The notes below the pieces were generated by a model. It was not told the DNA's origin. It ran no database searches and worked only from the letters and a program-made list of their open reading frames with translations. Shown one piece after another: positions 1 to 6,272 of a stretch of 13,539 nt of DNA. Each line of letters opens with the position of its first letter. Position 1 is the stretch's first letter. Source of the DNA: Nitrospirota bacterium (lineage in GTDB: Bacteria > NPL-UPA2 > JAGMAN01); contig JAUWHM010000027.1 of the NCBI GenBank assembly GCA_030605915.1, forward strand, positions 1-13,539. The letters are read 5' to 3'. The position numbers were made by a program, and so were the translations under genes.

Positions 1-933
1 GACTACTTAAAACACGATTTAAGCGTTCACCCGGAGAATGCCAATCGTCTAACCTGCATTATGAAAGCTCTGGAGGAGGAGAAAGTAAAGGAGCATTTAG
101 TGAATATTCCTCCCCGTAAGGCAACCCTGACAGAGATTGAGTCCGTTCACGATTCTGACTATATCAATAGGGTAGATTCTATCTGCCGGGGAGGAGGGGG
201 CCACTTAGATGCTGATACTTATGTCTCGGCCTCTTCTTTCCAGATAGCCCTTCTTGCCGCTGGAGGTGTTTTATCTGCCGTTCAGGCCGTTATGGAAGGC
301 AGAATTGAAAACGCTATGGCTCTGGTCCGCCCTCCTGGTCATCATGCTGAGCCTGGTAGGGGAATGGGATTCTGTATCTTTAACAATGTTGCTGTTGCCG
401 CTCGCTACGCACAGCACCGGTATGGACTGAAGAGAGTTTTGATAATTGACTGGGATGTTCATCATGGGAATGGAACCCAAAATGTCTTCTATGATGACCC
501 CTCTGTGCTCTATGTCTCTTTTCATCAATCTCCCTTATATCCGGGGACGGGTTCCGTAGAGGAGAGGGGAGAGGGAGAAGGGAAGGGATGGACTATGAAT
601 TTTCCCCTTCCTCCGGGAAGTGGTGGGGAGGATTACCTGAATATATTCCGCAGGACTATCATTCCAAAAGCCCTTGAATTTAATCCGGAGATTATCTTCA
701 TCTCAGCCGGATTTGATGGGCATCGGGAAGACCCCTTAGCCGGAATGAATTTAATGGAGGATGACTTTGCCCGGTTTACTGACCTGACGATGGATATAGC
801 TAAGAAGAGTTGCCAGGGTAAAATCATCTCGGTTTTAGAAGGGGGATATAATTTGCAAGTTTTACCCAGATGCGTCTTAGCTCATCTCAGATCTTTACTG
901 AAGGGAGGGAAGGACGATGAGAGGTTCTCTTAA
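1..933 (+). CDS. Histone deacetylase / AcuC-AphA family deacetylase (5' end missing)
   Basis: A zinc-dependent amidohydrolase of the arginase/deacetylase fold, probably cytoplasmic, removing acetyl groups from lysine or small amines. The reading frame is open from base 1, and the first codons already give a family N-terminal motif (HPENANRL, residues 10-17 of the visible part), so roughly ten codons lie upstream; the ATG at 61 is internal. Visible family marks are PPGHH (111-115), FNN (127-129), the metal-binding DWDVHHGNG (150-158; D152 and H154), AGFDGHREDPLAG (236-248; D239 as third metal ligand) and EGGYN (280-284) with the catalytic Tyr. Active-site residues are intact. It overlaps the next gene by 17 bases, implying translational coupling. 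The exact substrate cannot be told from sequence; bacterial members act on acetylpolyamines, acetoin-related targets or proteins. Confidence 0.93.
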   Translation, partial: DYLKHDLSVHPENANRLTCIMKALEEEKVKEHLVNIPPRKATLTEIESVHDSDYINRVDSICRGGGGHLDADTYVSASSFQIALLAAGGVLSAVQAVMEGRIENAMALVRPPGHHAEPGRGMGFCIFNNVAVAARYAQHRYGLKRVLIIDWDVHHGNGTQNVFYDDPSVLYVSFHQSPLYPGTGSVEERGEGEGKGWTMNFPLPPGSGGEDYLNIFRRTIIPKALEFNPEIIFISAGFDGHREDPLAGMNLMEDDFARFTDLTMDIAKKSCQGKIISVLEGGYNLQVLPRCVLAHLRSLLKGGKDDERFS

Positions 934-1681
934 GCTATTCTCTGTCCGGGGCATTGATGTGAAGCTTCATCCAACCTTCTTTCTGCTCCTCCTTTTGACC
1001 GGCTGTACCACTACTTATAATCCAGTTACGGAAACACAGGAGAGAATAATTTACAGTCGGGAAAAAGAAATTGCTATTGGTAGTGCAGTGGCTAAAAGAA
1101 TAGAGAAGAAATACAAAATATGCGAGGAGAAGGCTCAGTATGTGGAATGGGTGGGGAAGAAGGTGGCCTTTGCCTCGGATAGAATTGCTCTGCCTTATAC
1201 TTTCAAAGTCATTGATGACTCCAAGCTCAATGCCTTCGCTTTACCGGGTGGACCAGTTTATATTACTAAGGGATTAGTGGAAAAGACAAATGAAGATGAG
1301 CTGGCCTGCGTCCTTGGACACGAGGTGGCTCATATCGCTGCCCGGCACGGCGTGAAAAAACTCCAGGCCTATAAGCTCTACACGCTCCTTTCCCTTGCCC
1401 TTCTGTCTAAGAAAGAGACCAGGGAAGCAGGCAAGTTCACCGCTCAAGCCTTTAACCTCCTTGCCCTCGGATACAGTCAGGAGGACGAACTTTTAGCTGA
1501 TGAAAAGGGAGTGACCTATGCTTATAGAGCAGGGTATGACCCAAGAGGTATGATAACCCTGCTGGAGAAGTTAAGGGAAGAAGAGAGGAAGAAAGGAATT
1601 TCAGGGGGCTGGCTTAGGACTCATCCCCCTACGCTGGAAAGAATCAGTGTTATTAAGGATTACATTAGTACTCTGGATTAG
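917..1681 (+). CDS. M48-family metallopeptidase, putative lipoprotein with hybrid N-terminus
   Basis: A zinc metalloprotease of the M48 (Ste24/HtpX/BepA-like) group, probably anchored by lipid at the membrane. It has HEVAH at residues 135-139, the third zinc ligand in an ExxxD motif (E191-D195) and the family's THPPTLERI near the C-terminus (235-243). A lipobox LLTGC puts the lipidated Cys at residue 30, followed by TTTYNPVT, which is typical of M48 lipoproteins. The first ~25 residues are odd: RGIDVKLHPTFF resembles the start of M50 site-2 proteases rather than a lipoprotein signal, so the gene may be an in-frame fusion. The start at 917 is supported by a purine-rich Shine-Dalgarno stretch (GGAGGGAAGGA) just upstream, inside the deacetylase gene. 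The length of 254 residues is normal for the family. Likely role: envelope protein quality control (family inference). Confidence 0.88.
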   Translation: MRGSLKLFSVRGIDVKLHPTFFLLLLLTGCTTTYNPVTETQERIIYSREKEIAIGSAVAKRIEKKYKICEEKAQYVEWVGKKVAFASDRIALPYTFKVIDDSKLNAFALPGGPVYITKGLVEKTNEDELACVLGHEVAHIAARHGVKKLQAYKLYTLLSLALLSKKETREAGKFTAQAFNLLALGYSQEDELLADEKGVTYAYRAGYDPRGMITLLEKLREEERKKGISGGWLRTHPPTLERISVIKDYISTLD

Positions 1682-1707
1682 GAAAGACACTGTGTAAGAT
1701 GAAAACT

Positions 1708-1807
1708 ATAGAGTTCACAGAGAAAAAATTCAATGACAAATGATTTGAGTTTTGTCATTTGGATTTTGAGATTTACCCGAAGATTTAAGAATCTCTGTGT
1801 TCTCTAT
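1708..1807. repeat. Nested inverted repeat upstream of the NtrC-family gene
   Basis: Outer arms at 1708-1723 and 1792-1807 match in 14 of 16 positions when one is reverse-complemented. Inner arms AATGACAAA (1732-1740) and TTTGTCATT (1751-1759) are a perfect 9-base inverted repeat around a 10-base loop. The element nearly fills the 147-base gap before the regulator gene. It could be a non-autonomous repeat element, a bidirectional terminator or a regulatory hairpin. No clear promoter was identified in this gap. Confidence 0.6.
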
Positions 1808-1828
1808 GGTTAAAAAACGAGGTGAAAA

Positions 1829-3259
1829 ATGAATTCCAAAACTGAAAAGGTTGAGCAAGAGGAGCTAAGGCCAATTATCCTGGTAGTAGATGATGAGAAA
1901 AATGTTATAGAATCGTTCAAGCTCCTCCTTGGAGATGATTATAAAGTATTGGCGGCAATGAATGGAGAAGAGGCTATAGGGAACGTCAAAGAGAATCATT
2001 TGAATCTCGTCCTGCTGGATATAAGAATGCCCGGGATGGATGGGATGGAAGTGCTGCGGAGGATAAAGGAGATAGATGAACAATTGGATGTGATCATGGT
2101 AACGGCTGTCAAGACCGTTAGGACGGCCGTAGAAGCGATGAAGTTGGGAGCTTATGATTATATTACCAAGCCCTTTGATGTGGATGAAGTAATTGCCATT
2201 GTCAGGAATGTTTTACAGAAGCAAGACTTACAGAAGGAAGTGGCTTATCTGCGTTCCGAGGTGGAGAAGCGGACTAAATTCGACAATCTTATTGGTTCCA
2301 GCCCGGCCATGCAGCCTGTCTTTGAGACTATCGCTGAAATGGCTAAAAGTGAGGCTACTGTCTTGATAACAGGTGAGAGCGGGACAGGCAAGGAGCAGGT
2401 TGCCCGGGCCATCCACTTTAGCAGTCGGCGCAGGGACAAGCCTTTTATAGCAGTAGACTGCGCTGCTCTTCCTGAGACACTCTTGGAGAGCGAACTTTTT
2501 GGCCATGAGAAAGGTGCTTTTACCGGAGCGACTATGCAGAGGCTGGGCAAGTTCGAGTTAGCCAATAAGGGAACGCTCTTTTTAGATGAGATAGCCAACC
2601 TCAAGCCGGATATGGAGGCCAAGCTCCTGCGCGCTCTTCAGGAGAGGGAGATTCAGAGAGTAGGGGGAACGAAGACTATCAAAGTCGATATCCGAATAAT
2701 CTCAGCTACCAACATTGACCTTAAAAGGGCAGTGAAAGAACAGAGATTCCGCGAGGACCTCTATTACCGGCTGAATGTAGTTCCCATCCACATTCCTCTT
2801 CTGCGGGAACGGCGAGAAGATATTCCCATTTTAGTCAAACATTTCCTTAAAAGATATAATCAGGAATTTAACAAGGACATAAAAGGGGTATCTGAAAGGG
2901 CTCAAAGATACTTGATGAGCTACAACTGGCCCGGCAACGTGAGGGAACTACAGAATGTTATCGAACGGCTGGTGGCCTTGGGCAAGGAGGAAATCATCAG
3001 TCATGATAGATTGCCCCTGGATATTCTATTGGCTGGGGAAGAGGCAGGGTTAGGAATAAAAACAGAAGGGGTGCTGCTCAAGGAAGCAAGAGATAAATTT
3101 GAGAGAGGATTTATCCTGAGCGCTCTGGAGAAGGCAGGGTGGAGCCAGGTAAGAACAGCCAAGCTTCTTGGGGTCCATCGCAATACCCTCGCTCTTAAGA
3201 TGCAGGAGCTGAATATAAAGCACAAATCTATAGGCACTGCCCAAAAAACCAGCAGTTAA
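1829..3259 (+). CDS. Sigma-54-dependent response regulator, NtrC family (REC-AAA+-Fis)
   Basis: A bacterial enhancer-binding protein that activates RNA polymerase-sigma54 by ATP hydrolysis when its receiver is phosphorylated. Domains in order: receiver (~14-130) with acidic pair D21/D22, phospho-acceptor D64 in LLDIRMPG, T92 and K114; AAA+ domain (~152-390) with Walker A GESGTGKE (182-189), the sigma-54 contact loop GAFTGA (229-234), Walker B GTLFLDEI (248-255) and the FREDLYYRLN sensor/arginine region (307-316); Fis-type HTH (~417-465) with LLGVHRNTL. All key residues are intact, so it should be active. A Shine-Dalgarno GAGG lies six bases before the ATG at 1829. No kinase gene is directly adjacent; candidate partners are the kinases at 9390 and 12456 (inference). 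Two sigma-54 promoters in the window are plausible targets. 476 residues is typical. Confidence 0.96.
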   Translation: MNSKTEKVEQEELRPIILVVDDEKNVIESFKLLLGDDYKVLAAMNGEEAIGNVKENHLNLVLLDIRMPGMDGMEVLRRIKEIDEQLDVIMVTAVKTVRTAVEAMKLGAYDYITKPFDVDEVIAIVRNVLQKQDLQKEVAYLRSEVEKRTKFDNLIGSSPAMQPVFETIAEMAKSEATVLITGESGTGKEQVARAIHFSSRRRDKPFIAVDCAALPETLLESELFGHEKGAFTGATMQRLGKFELANKGTLFLDEIANLKPDMEAKLLRALQEREIQRVGGTKTIKVDIRIISATNIDLKRAVKEQRFREDLYYRLNVVPIHIPLLRERREDIPILVKHFLKRYNQEFNKDIKGVSERAQRYLMSYNWPGNVRELQNVIERLVALGKEEIISHDRLPLDILLAGEEAGLGIKTEGVLLKEARDKFERGFILSALEKAGWSQVRTAKLLGVHRNTLALKMQELNIKHKSIGTAQKTSS

Positions 3260-3403
3260 GGAGAAACACTTTGAAATAAAAGACTTAGAGAATACCAAGC
3301 CTCTCAAAACTGGTGGCGAGTGCACTAAAACTTAGGCATCAGAAAGAAATAGAAAATCGTTATTTTCTTCTTTAAGTGAATCCATATTAGTCTTGTAATT
3401 TCA
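3260..3403. other. Gene-free stretch between regulator gene and sigma-54 promoter region
   Basis: No credible coding region on either strand. It contains an AT-rich hairpin (AGAAAAT 3351-3357, ATTTTCT 3362-3368), an 8-base palindrome AGTGCACT at 3319-3326, and two copies of ACTTAG (3283 and 3330). This is where an enhancer for the promoter at 3451 would be expected, but no long palindromic operator like those near 11624 and 11899 was seen. Confidence 0.5.
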
Positions 3404-3435
3404 GCCACTTAGACTTGTTCTAAGTGGCATTTTTG
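3404..3435 (+). terminator. Rho-independent terminator-like hairpin ahead of sigma-54 promoter 1
   Basis: A perfect 10-base inverted repeat, GCCACTTAGA (3404-3413) and TCTAAGTGGC (3419-3428), with a 5-base loop, followed by ATTTTTG. It would end transcription from the NtrC-family gene and insulate the sigma-54 promoter 23 bases downstream. The same arrangement recurs at 11953-11990. As the arms are symmetric DNA, it could instead be an activator binding site. Confidence 0.62.
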
Positions 3436-3450
3436 TTGCTCGAAAATCTC

Positions 3451-3467
3451 TTGGCACACTATTTGCA
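3451..3467 (+). promoter_or_regulatory. Sigma-54 (-24/-12) promoter 1
   Basis: TTGGCACACTATTTGCA contains TGGCAC (3452-3457), five bases, then TTGC (3463-3466), with the invariant GG-N10-GC spacing. This agrees with the sigma-54 consensus at all core positions. The predicted start is near 3477, giving a ~255-base untranslated leader before the Fis-type gene at 3732. Activation requires an AAA+ enhancer-binding protein such as the one encoded at 1829. Confidence 0.85.
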
Positions 3468-3476
3468 ATATTAGAA

Positions 3477-3731
3477 TTTCAAAACTGATACTTGATTTCA
3501 TCCTACCTGCGGCAGGCAGGTTTTCAAAATCTGTGCAATCAGATTGGCGGACGATCCTACACGTAAGAGTGCTCCCCTACAGCCGAAGGCAGTACTGGTT
3601 TCCTGTAAAGGGAGTGAAGGACTGCACTCAAGAGTACTCCCCTTACGGGAGTGCAACACGGTAGAGCAGTGCTGTTTCACTGAAAGCCTGAGTGAGGCGT
3701 ACCTTGAGAAAAAAGGGAGGCTTTTTAAACG
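3477..3731 (+). promoter_or_regulatory. Long structured 5' leader of the Fis-type gene, candidate cis-acting RNA
   Basis: No convincing coding sequence. A small hairpin ACCTGC/GCAGGT lies around 3505-3521. CCTGTAAAGGGAGT (3602-3615) can pair with 3636-3649 (one mismatch, one G-U). TGCACTC inside that loop (3623-3629) is complementary to GAGTGCA (3649-3655), so the two stems could form an H-type pseudoknot. Near the start codon AAAGCCT (3683-3689) pairs with AGGCTTT (3718-3724), covering part of the ribosome binding site GGGAGG (3715-3720); the same GCCT can alternatively pair with AGGC at 3695-3698. A near-direct repeat (3565-3580 and 3630-3646) is also present. I recognise no known riboswitch class. 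Confidence 0.45.
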
Positions 3732-3977
3732 ATGAACGGGAAGGCTCAGGGCAGCTTGCCCATTGATATAGAGATAATAATAGAAGAAGTAAGAGAAAAC
3801 ATGATAGCCAGAGAAGCTACTCTAAAAGAAGCGAGAGAGGATTTTGAAAAGAGGCTCATCCAGATAACACTGGCCAAGGTCAATTGGAATCAGACAAGAG
3901 CAGCCGAATTCTTAGGAGTGCATCGCAATACCCTATTTGGAAAGGCTCGGAGACTGGGCATCTTATTAAATGCATAA
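3732..3977 (+). CDS. Small stand-alone Fis-type HTH protein (paralogue 1)
   Basis: An 81-residue protein made almost only of the DNA-binding module found at the C-terminus of NtrC-type activators. An acidic helix (~11-45, with LKEAREDFEKRL) is followed by the HTH_8/Fis helices (~47-76), including RAAEFLGVHRNTL. It matches the C-terminal segment of the regulator encoded at 1829 residue by residue over this core, and is homologous to the 75-residue protein at 12064. There is no receiver or ATPase, so it cannot activate sigma-54 itself; it may bind DNA as a dimer, architecturally or competitively (inference). It is the first gene after sigma-54 promoter 1, with GGGAGG 11 bases before the ATG. 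The ketosynthase gene follows after 16 bases, likely in one transcript. Confidence 0.82.
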   Translation: MNGKAQGSLPIDIEIIIEEVRENMIAREATLKEAREDFEKRLIQITLAKVNWNQTRAAEFLGVHRNTLFGKARRLGILLNA

Positions 3978-3993
3978 ATCACAGAGTATACAA

Positions 3994-5241
3994 ATGAGAA
4001 GACGAGTTGTAATTTCTGGATTAGGAGTTATTGCCCCTAACGGACTTGGCAAGGATGCTTACTGGAAAGCGACCGTTAATGGAGAGTCGGGGATTGGCAG
4101 AATAACTCGCTTTGATGCCTCGGGCTACAGGACAAGAATTGCCGGTGAAATCAACGATTTCGATCCCACTGAGTATATGTCCAGGAAGGAAGCAAGACGG
4201 ATGAGCCGCTGTGCTCAATTTGCCCTGGCTGCTTCCCAGATGGCCGTGCAAGATGCCGGACTGGAGATAACTGAAGAAAATACTTATAGAATAGGAATAG
4301 CCTTGGGGACAGCTATCGGCGGATTAGAAATAGCTGAGCAGCAGTGTGATATATTCCAGAGGAGGGGTTTAAAGGGAATAAATCCTTTCTCTGCTGCTGC
4401 CATGAATCCCAATGCTGTGGTGGGGGCAGTAGCTTCGGATTTGAGAATCAGAGGCCCAAATATATGTGTTTCCACTGGCTGTTCGGCTGGATTAGGTGCA
4501 GTCGGTTACGCCCTTGATGCTATCCGCAGTGGAAAAGTGGAGGCAATGATTGCCGGCGGGACAGATGCCCCTTTAAGCCCGGTAACTTTCGGCTCTTTCG
4601 ATAGAACCCAGAGCTTATCTGCGAGGAATCAGGCTCCCCAGAAAGCAAGCCGACCATTTGATAATCTAAGGGATGGTTATATCTTAGGAGAGGGAGCGGG
4701 TGTGGTAGTTTTAGAGGAGATGGAACATGCCCTGAAACGGGAGGCAGGCATTTATGCCGAATTGCTTGGCTATGGTATGACTAACGATGGCTATGACTTA
4801 AATAGAATCGAACCTACCGGGAGGAATGCCGCCATAACGATAAGGTTAGCTTTAGACGATGCCCAGGTAAATGCAGAAGATGTGGATTACATTAATGCTC
4901 ATGGGAGCTCATCCCGTATAACTGATAAGAAGGAAACAAAAGCTGTCAAGATAGCTCTGGGTGAGCGTGCTCGTCAGGTATTCATAAGCTCTATCAAGTC
5001 AATGATTGGTCAACCACTGGCCGCTACAGGGGGAATTCAACTGATAACGGCTGCTTTAGCTATTAAACATAAATGCCTTCCGCCAACCATTAACTATGAA
5101 CATCCTGACCCAGACTGCGACCTGGACTATATTCCCAATGAGGCTCGTGATGAGAAAGCAGAGGTAGCCCTGATCAATTCTTTCGGCATGGGAGGAAGCA
5201 ATATCTCAGTAGTTGTAACAGAATGTAGCAACGGATTTTAA
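3994..5241 (+). CDS. FabF-like beta-ketoacyl-ACP synthase with His-to-Gln change at the second catalytic His
   Basis: A thiolase-fold condensing enzyme expected to act on acyl-ACP in fatty-acid or polyketide-type chain extension. From the ATG at 3994 the protein is 415 residues and begins MRRRVVISGLG like other FabF proteins, and catalytic positions fall on E. coli FabF numbering: C163 in STGCSAGL, H303 in NAHGSSS, K335 in SIKSM. That supports this start over the in-frame ATG at 3970, which would overlap the previous gene. The usual second His (H340, in GH) is Gln here (codon CAA at 5011-5013), which should impair malonyl decarboxylation. The C-terminal loop SFGMGGSN (396-403) is intact. No acyl-carrier protein, reductase or dehydratase gene is nearby, so it is probably a specialised or non-elongating ketosynthase rather than the housekeeping enzyme. 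Confidence 0.87.
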   Translation: MRRRVVISGLGVIAPNGLGKDAYWKATVNGESGIGRITRFDASGYRTRIAGEINDFDPTEYMSRKEARRMSRCAQFALAASQMAVQDAGLEITEENTYRIGIALGTAIGGLEIAEQQCDIFQRRGLKGINPFSAAAMNPNAVVGAVASDLRIRGPNICVSTGCSAGLGAVGYALDAIRSGKVEAMIAGGTDAPLSPVTFGSFDRTQSLSARNQAPQKASRPFDNLRDGYILGEGAGVVVLEEMEHALKREAGIYAELLGYGMTNDGYDLNRIEPTGRNAAITIRLALDDAQVNAEDVDYINAHGSSSRITDKKETKAVKIALGERARQVFISSIKSMIGQPLAATGGIQLITAALAIKHKCLPPTINYEHPDPDCDLDYIPNEARDEKAEVALINSFGMGGSNISVVVTECSNGF

Positions 5242-5242
5242 A

Positions 5243-5271
5243 TTGACAACCGAAGAGACGTGATATATTAT
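5243..5271 (+). promoter_or_regulatory. Sigma-70-type promoter for the outer-membrane protein gene
   Basis: TTGACA (5243-5248) is followed after 17 bases by TATTAT (5266-5271), one mismatch from the -10 consensus. It starts two bases after the ketosynthase stop codon and would start transcription near 5278, about 50 bases before the chosen start codon. The outer-membrane protein and downstream genes can therefore be expressed independently of sigma-54. Confidence 0.68.
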
Positions 5272-5285
5272 AGGAATCAAGCCCG

Positions 5286-5302
5286 GATAGCATGGTGCTA
5301 TC
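5286..5302 (+). repeat. Leader hairpin before the outer-membrane protein gene
   Basis: Perfect inverted repeat GATAGCA-TGG-TGCTATC, a 7-bp stem with a 3-base loop, placed in the short leader just after the predicted transcription start. It is not followed by a T-run, so it is not a terminator; it may stabilise the 5' end of the transcript or bind a protein. Confidence 0.5.
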
Positions 5303-5316
5303 ATATCAGGTTAGAC

Positions 5317-5322
5317 GAGGAG
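5317..5322 (+). promoter_or_regulatory. Ribosome binding site deciding the outer-membrane protein start
   Basis: GAGGAG lies 5 bases before the ATG at 5328 and 8 before the ATG at 5331. An in-frame ATG at 5292 lies within the leader hairpin, has no such site and would put extra charged residues in front of the signal peptide, so it is unlikely to be used. Confidence 0.75.
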
Positions 5323-5327
5323 AAAAG

Positions 5328-6269
5328 ATGATGAAAAGTATGAAAAGATTGGCTTCGGTCCTGACTTTAATTTGTCTGATCTCAATGTTTGGTGCTCACC
5401 AGACTTTCGCTGGAGCTCCCTGGAGCGAGATGGCGCCCAAAGGAATATTCTGGGCTCGTTACTACTATGTTCAAGCCTCCAGCTCTCAAAAATTCGATAA
5501 CACCGGGGAGAAATATGACCTGATTGAGGCTATAAGAGAATATGCACATTCAGTTGACATGGCTTATGGAGTGACCGATGATTTCTTCGTGGGAGCAGTG
5601 ATTCCTTACTACGCTGGCCGCTGTTACTTAGAACGGTCCAAGAGCGGGATAAGCGACATAGAGATAGGAGGACAATACAGATATTATAAAACAGATAGAT
5701 GGTCCTCTGCCTTGAGAGTCGGCGTCCGATTTCCGACGGGGCACGTTGATGACCCTGATGATGCCCGGGACATTTCCCTGGGGACTGGTTACACCCGCAT
5801 CCGAATTAGCAATCTCACGGATTATATTACCCCTGACAAGACCTGGATCTTCAGCGGCAAGCTGCGACTCAACTTGCAGTTGGAAGACGAATATGATTCG
5901 GGAGCGACAGCTAAGGCGACTTTTGCTGGCCTGGGTGACACTTATAAAAAGGACCCCGGGGAAGAACTCTGGGTAGCCGTTGGCGTGGAAAGAAGAAACC
6001 TATTTCCTGATGATGTAAGGCTCAGTTTAACATTAGAAGGGCGCTTTCACGCTCATGATGATTACATCTCCGATTCAGAAGCTTTTGATAGATATAAGGA
6101 AAGGAATAGCTCTTCTATCCTTTATTTCATCCAGCCAGAGATAAAATACAACCTCTGGACGAATCACAAAATCCCGGTGAGAGCGTACTTCAACTACCGA
6201 ATTCCCTTAGACGGCCGGAACACCTACGAAGCCTCCCGGCTGGAAGCCGGCATAGAGGTTTTCTTTTAA
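5328..6269 (+). CDS. Outer-membrane beta-barrel protein, Phenol_MetA_deg/transporter-like
   Basis: A 313-residue secreted protein. The N-terminus has a signal peptide: KSMKR, a hydrophobic stretch at ~8-21, and TFA as the likely cleavage site at residue 28. The mature part is rich in alternating aromatic/polar strands, with a YGVTDDFFVGAVIPYY stretch, SDIEIGGQYRY, a RFPTGH turn and LGTGYT, a pattern resembling the Phenol_MetA_deg (PF13557) group of barrel proteins. The protein ends in a terminal Phe, typical of barrel assembly signals. It likely sits in the outer membrane as a channel or lipid/aromatic transporter; the substrate is unknown. It lies between the ketosynthase and a radical SAM gene whose ATG is only three bases after its stop, implying co-transcription with the latter. 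Confidence 0.72.
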   Translation: MMKSMKRLASVLTLICLISMFGAHQTFAGAPWSEMAPKGIFWARYYYVQASSSQKFDNTGEKYDLIEAIREYAHSVDMAYGVTDDFFVGAVIPYYAGRCYLERSKSGISDIEIGGQYRYYKTDRWSSALRVGVRFPTGHVDDPDDARDISLGTGYTRIRISNLTDYITPDKTWIFSGKLRLNLQLEDEYDSGATAKATFAGLGDTYKKDPGEELWVAVGVERRNLFPDDVRLSLTLEGRFHAHDDYISDSEAFDRYKERNSSSILYFIQPEIKYNLWTNHKIPVRAYFNYRIPLDGRNTYEASRLEAGIEVFF

Positions 6270-6272
6270 ATC

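Noticed and set aside
2228..2622. Minus-strand frames of 92 and 125 codons opposite the NtrC-family gene
   Set aside because: Shadows of a well-conserved AAA+ domain; no family motifs or upstream signals on that strand.
3544..3735. 63-codon frame starting with TTG in the leader before mini-Fis 1
   Set aside because: Rare start codon, no ribosome binding site, unusual composition and overlap with repeat/stem structures; it fits an untranslated leader better.
3970..3993. Upstream ATG for the ketosynthase
   Set aside because: No ribosome binding site, overlap with the previous gene, and the extra residues are not like family N-termini; 3994 makes catalytic positions coincide with E. coli FabF numbering.
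5292..5327. Upstream ATG extending the outer-membrane protein
   Set aside because: It lies inside a perfect hairpin and lacks a ribosome binding site; GAGGAG and a clean signal peptide favour 5328.
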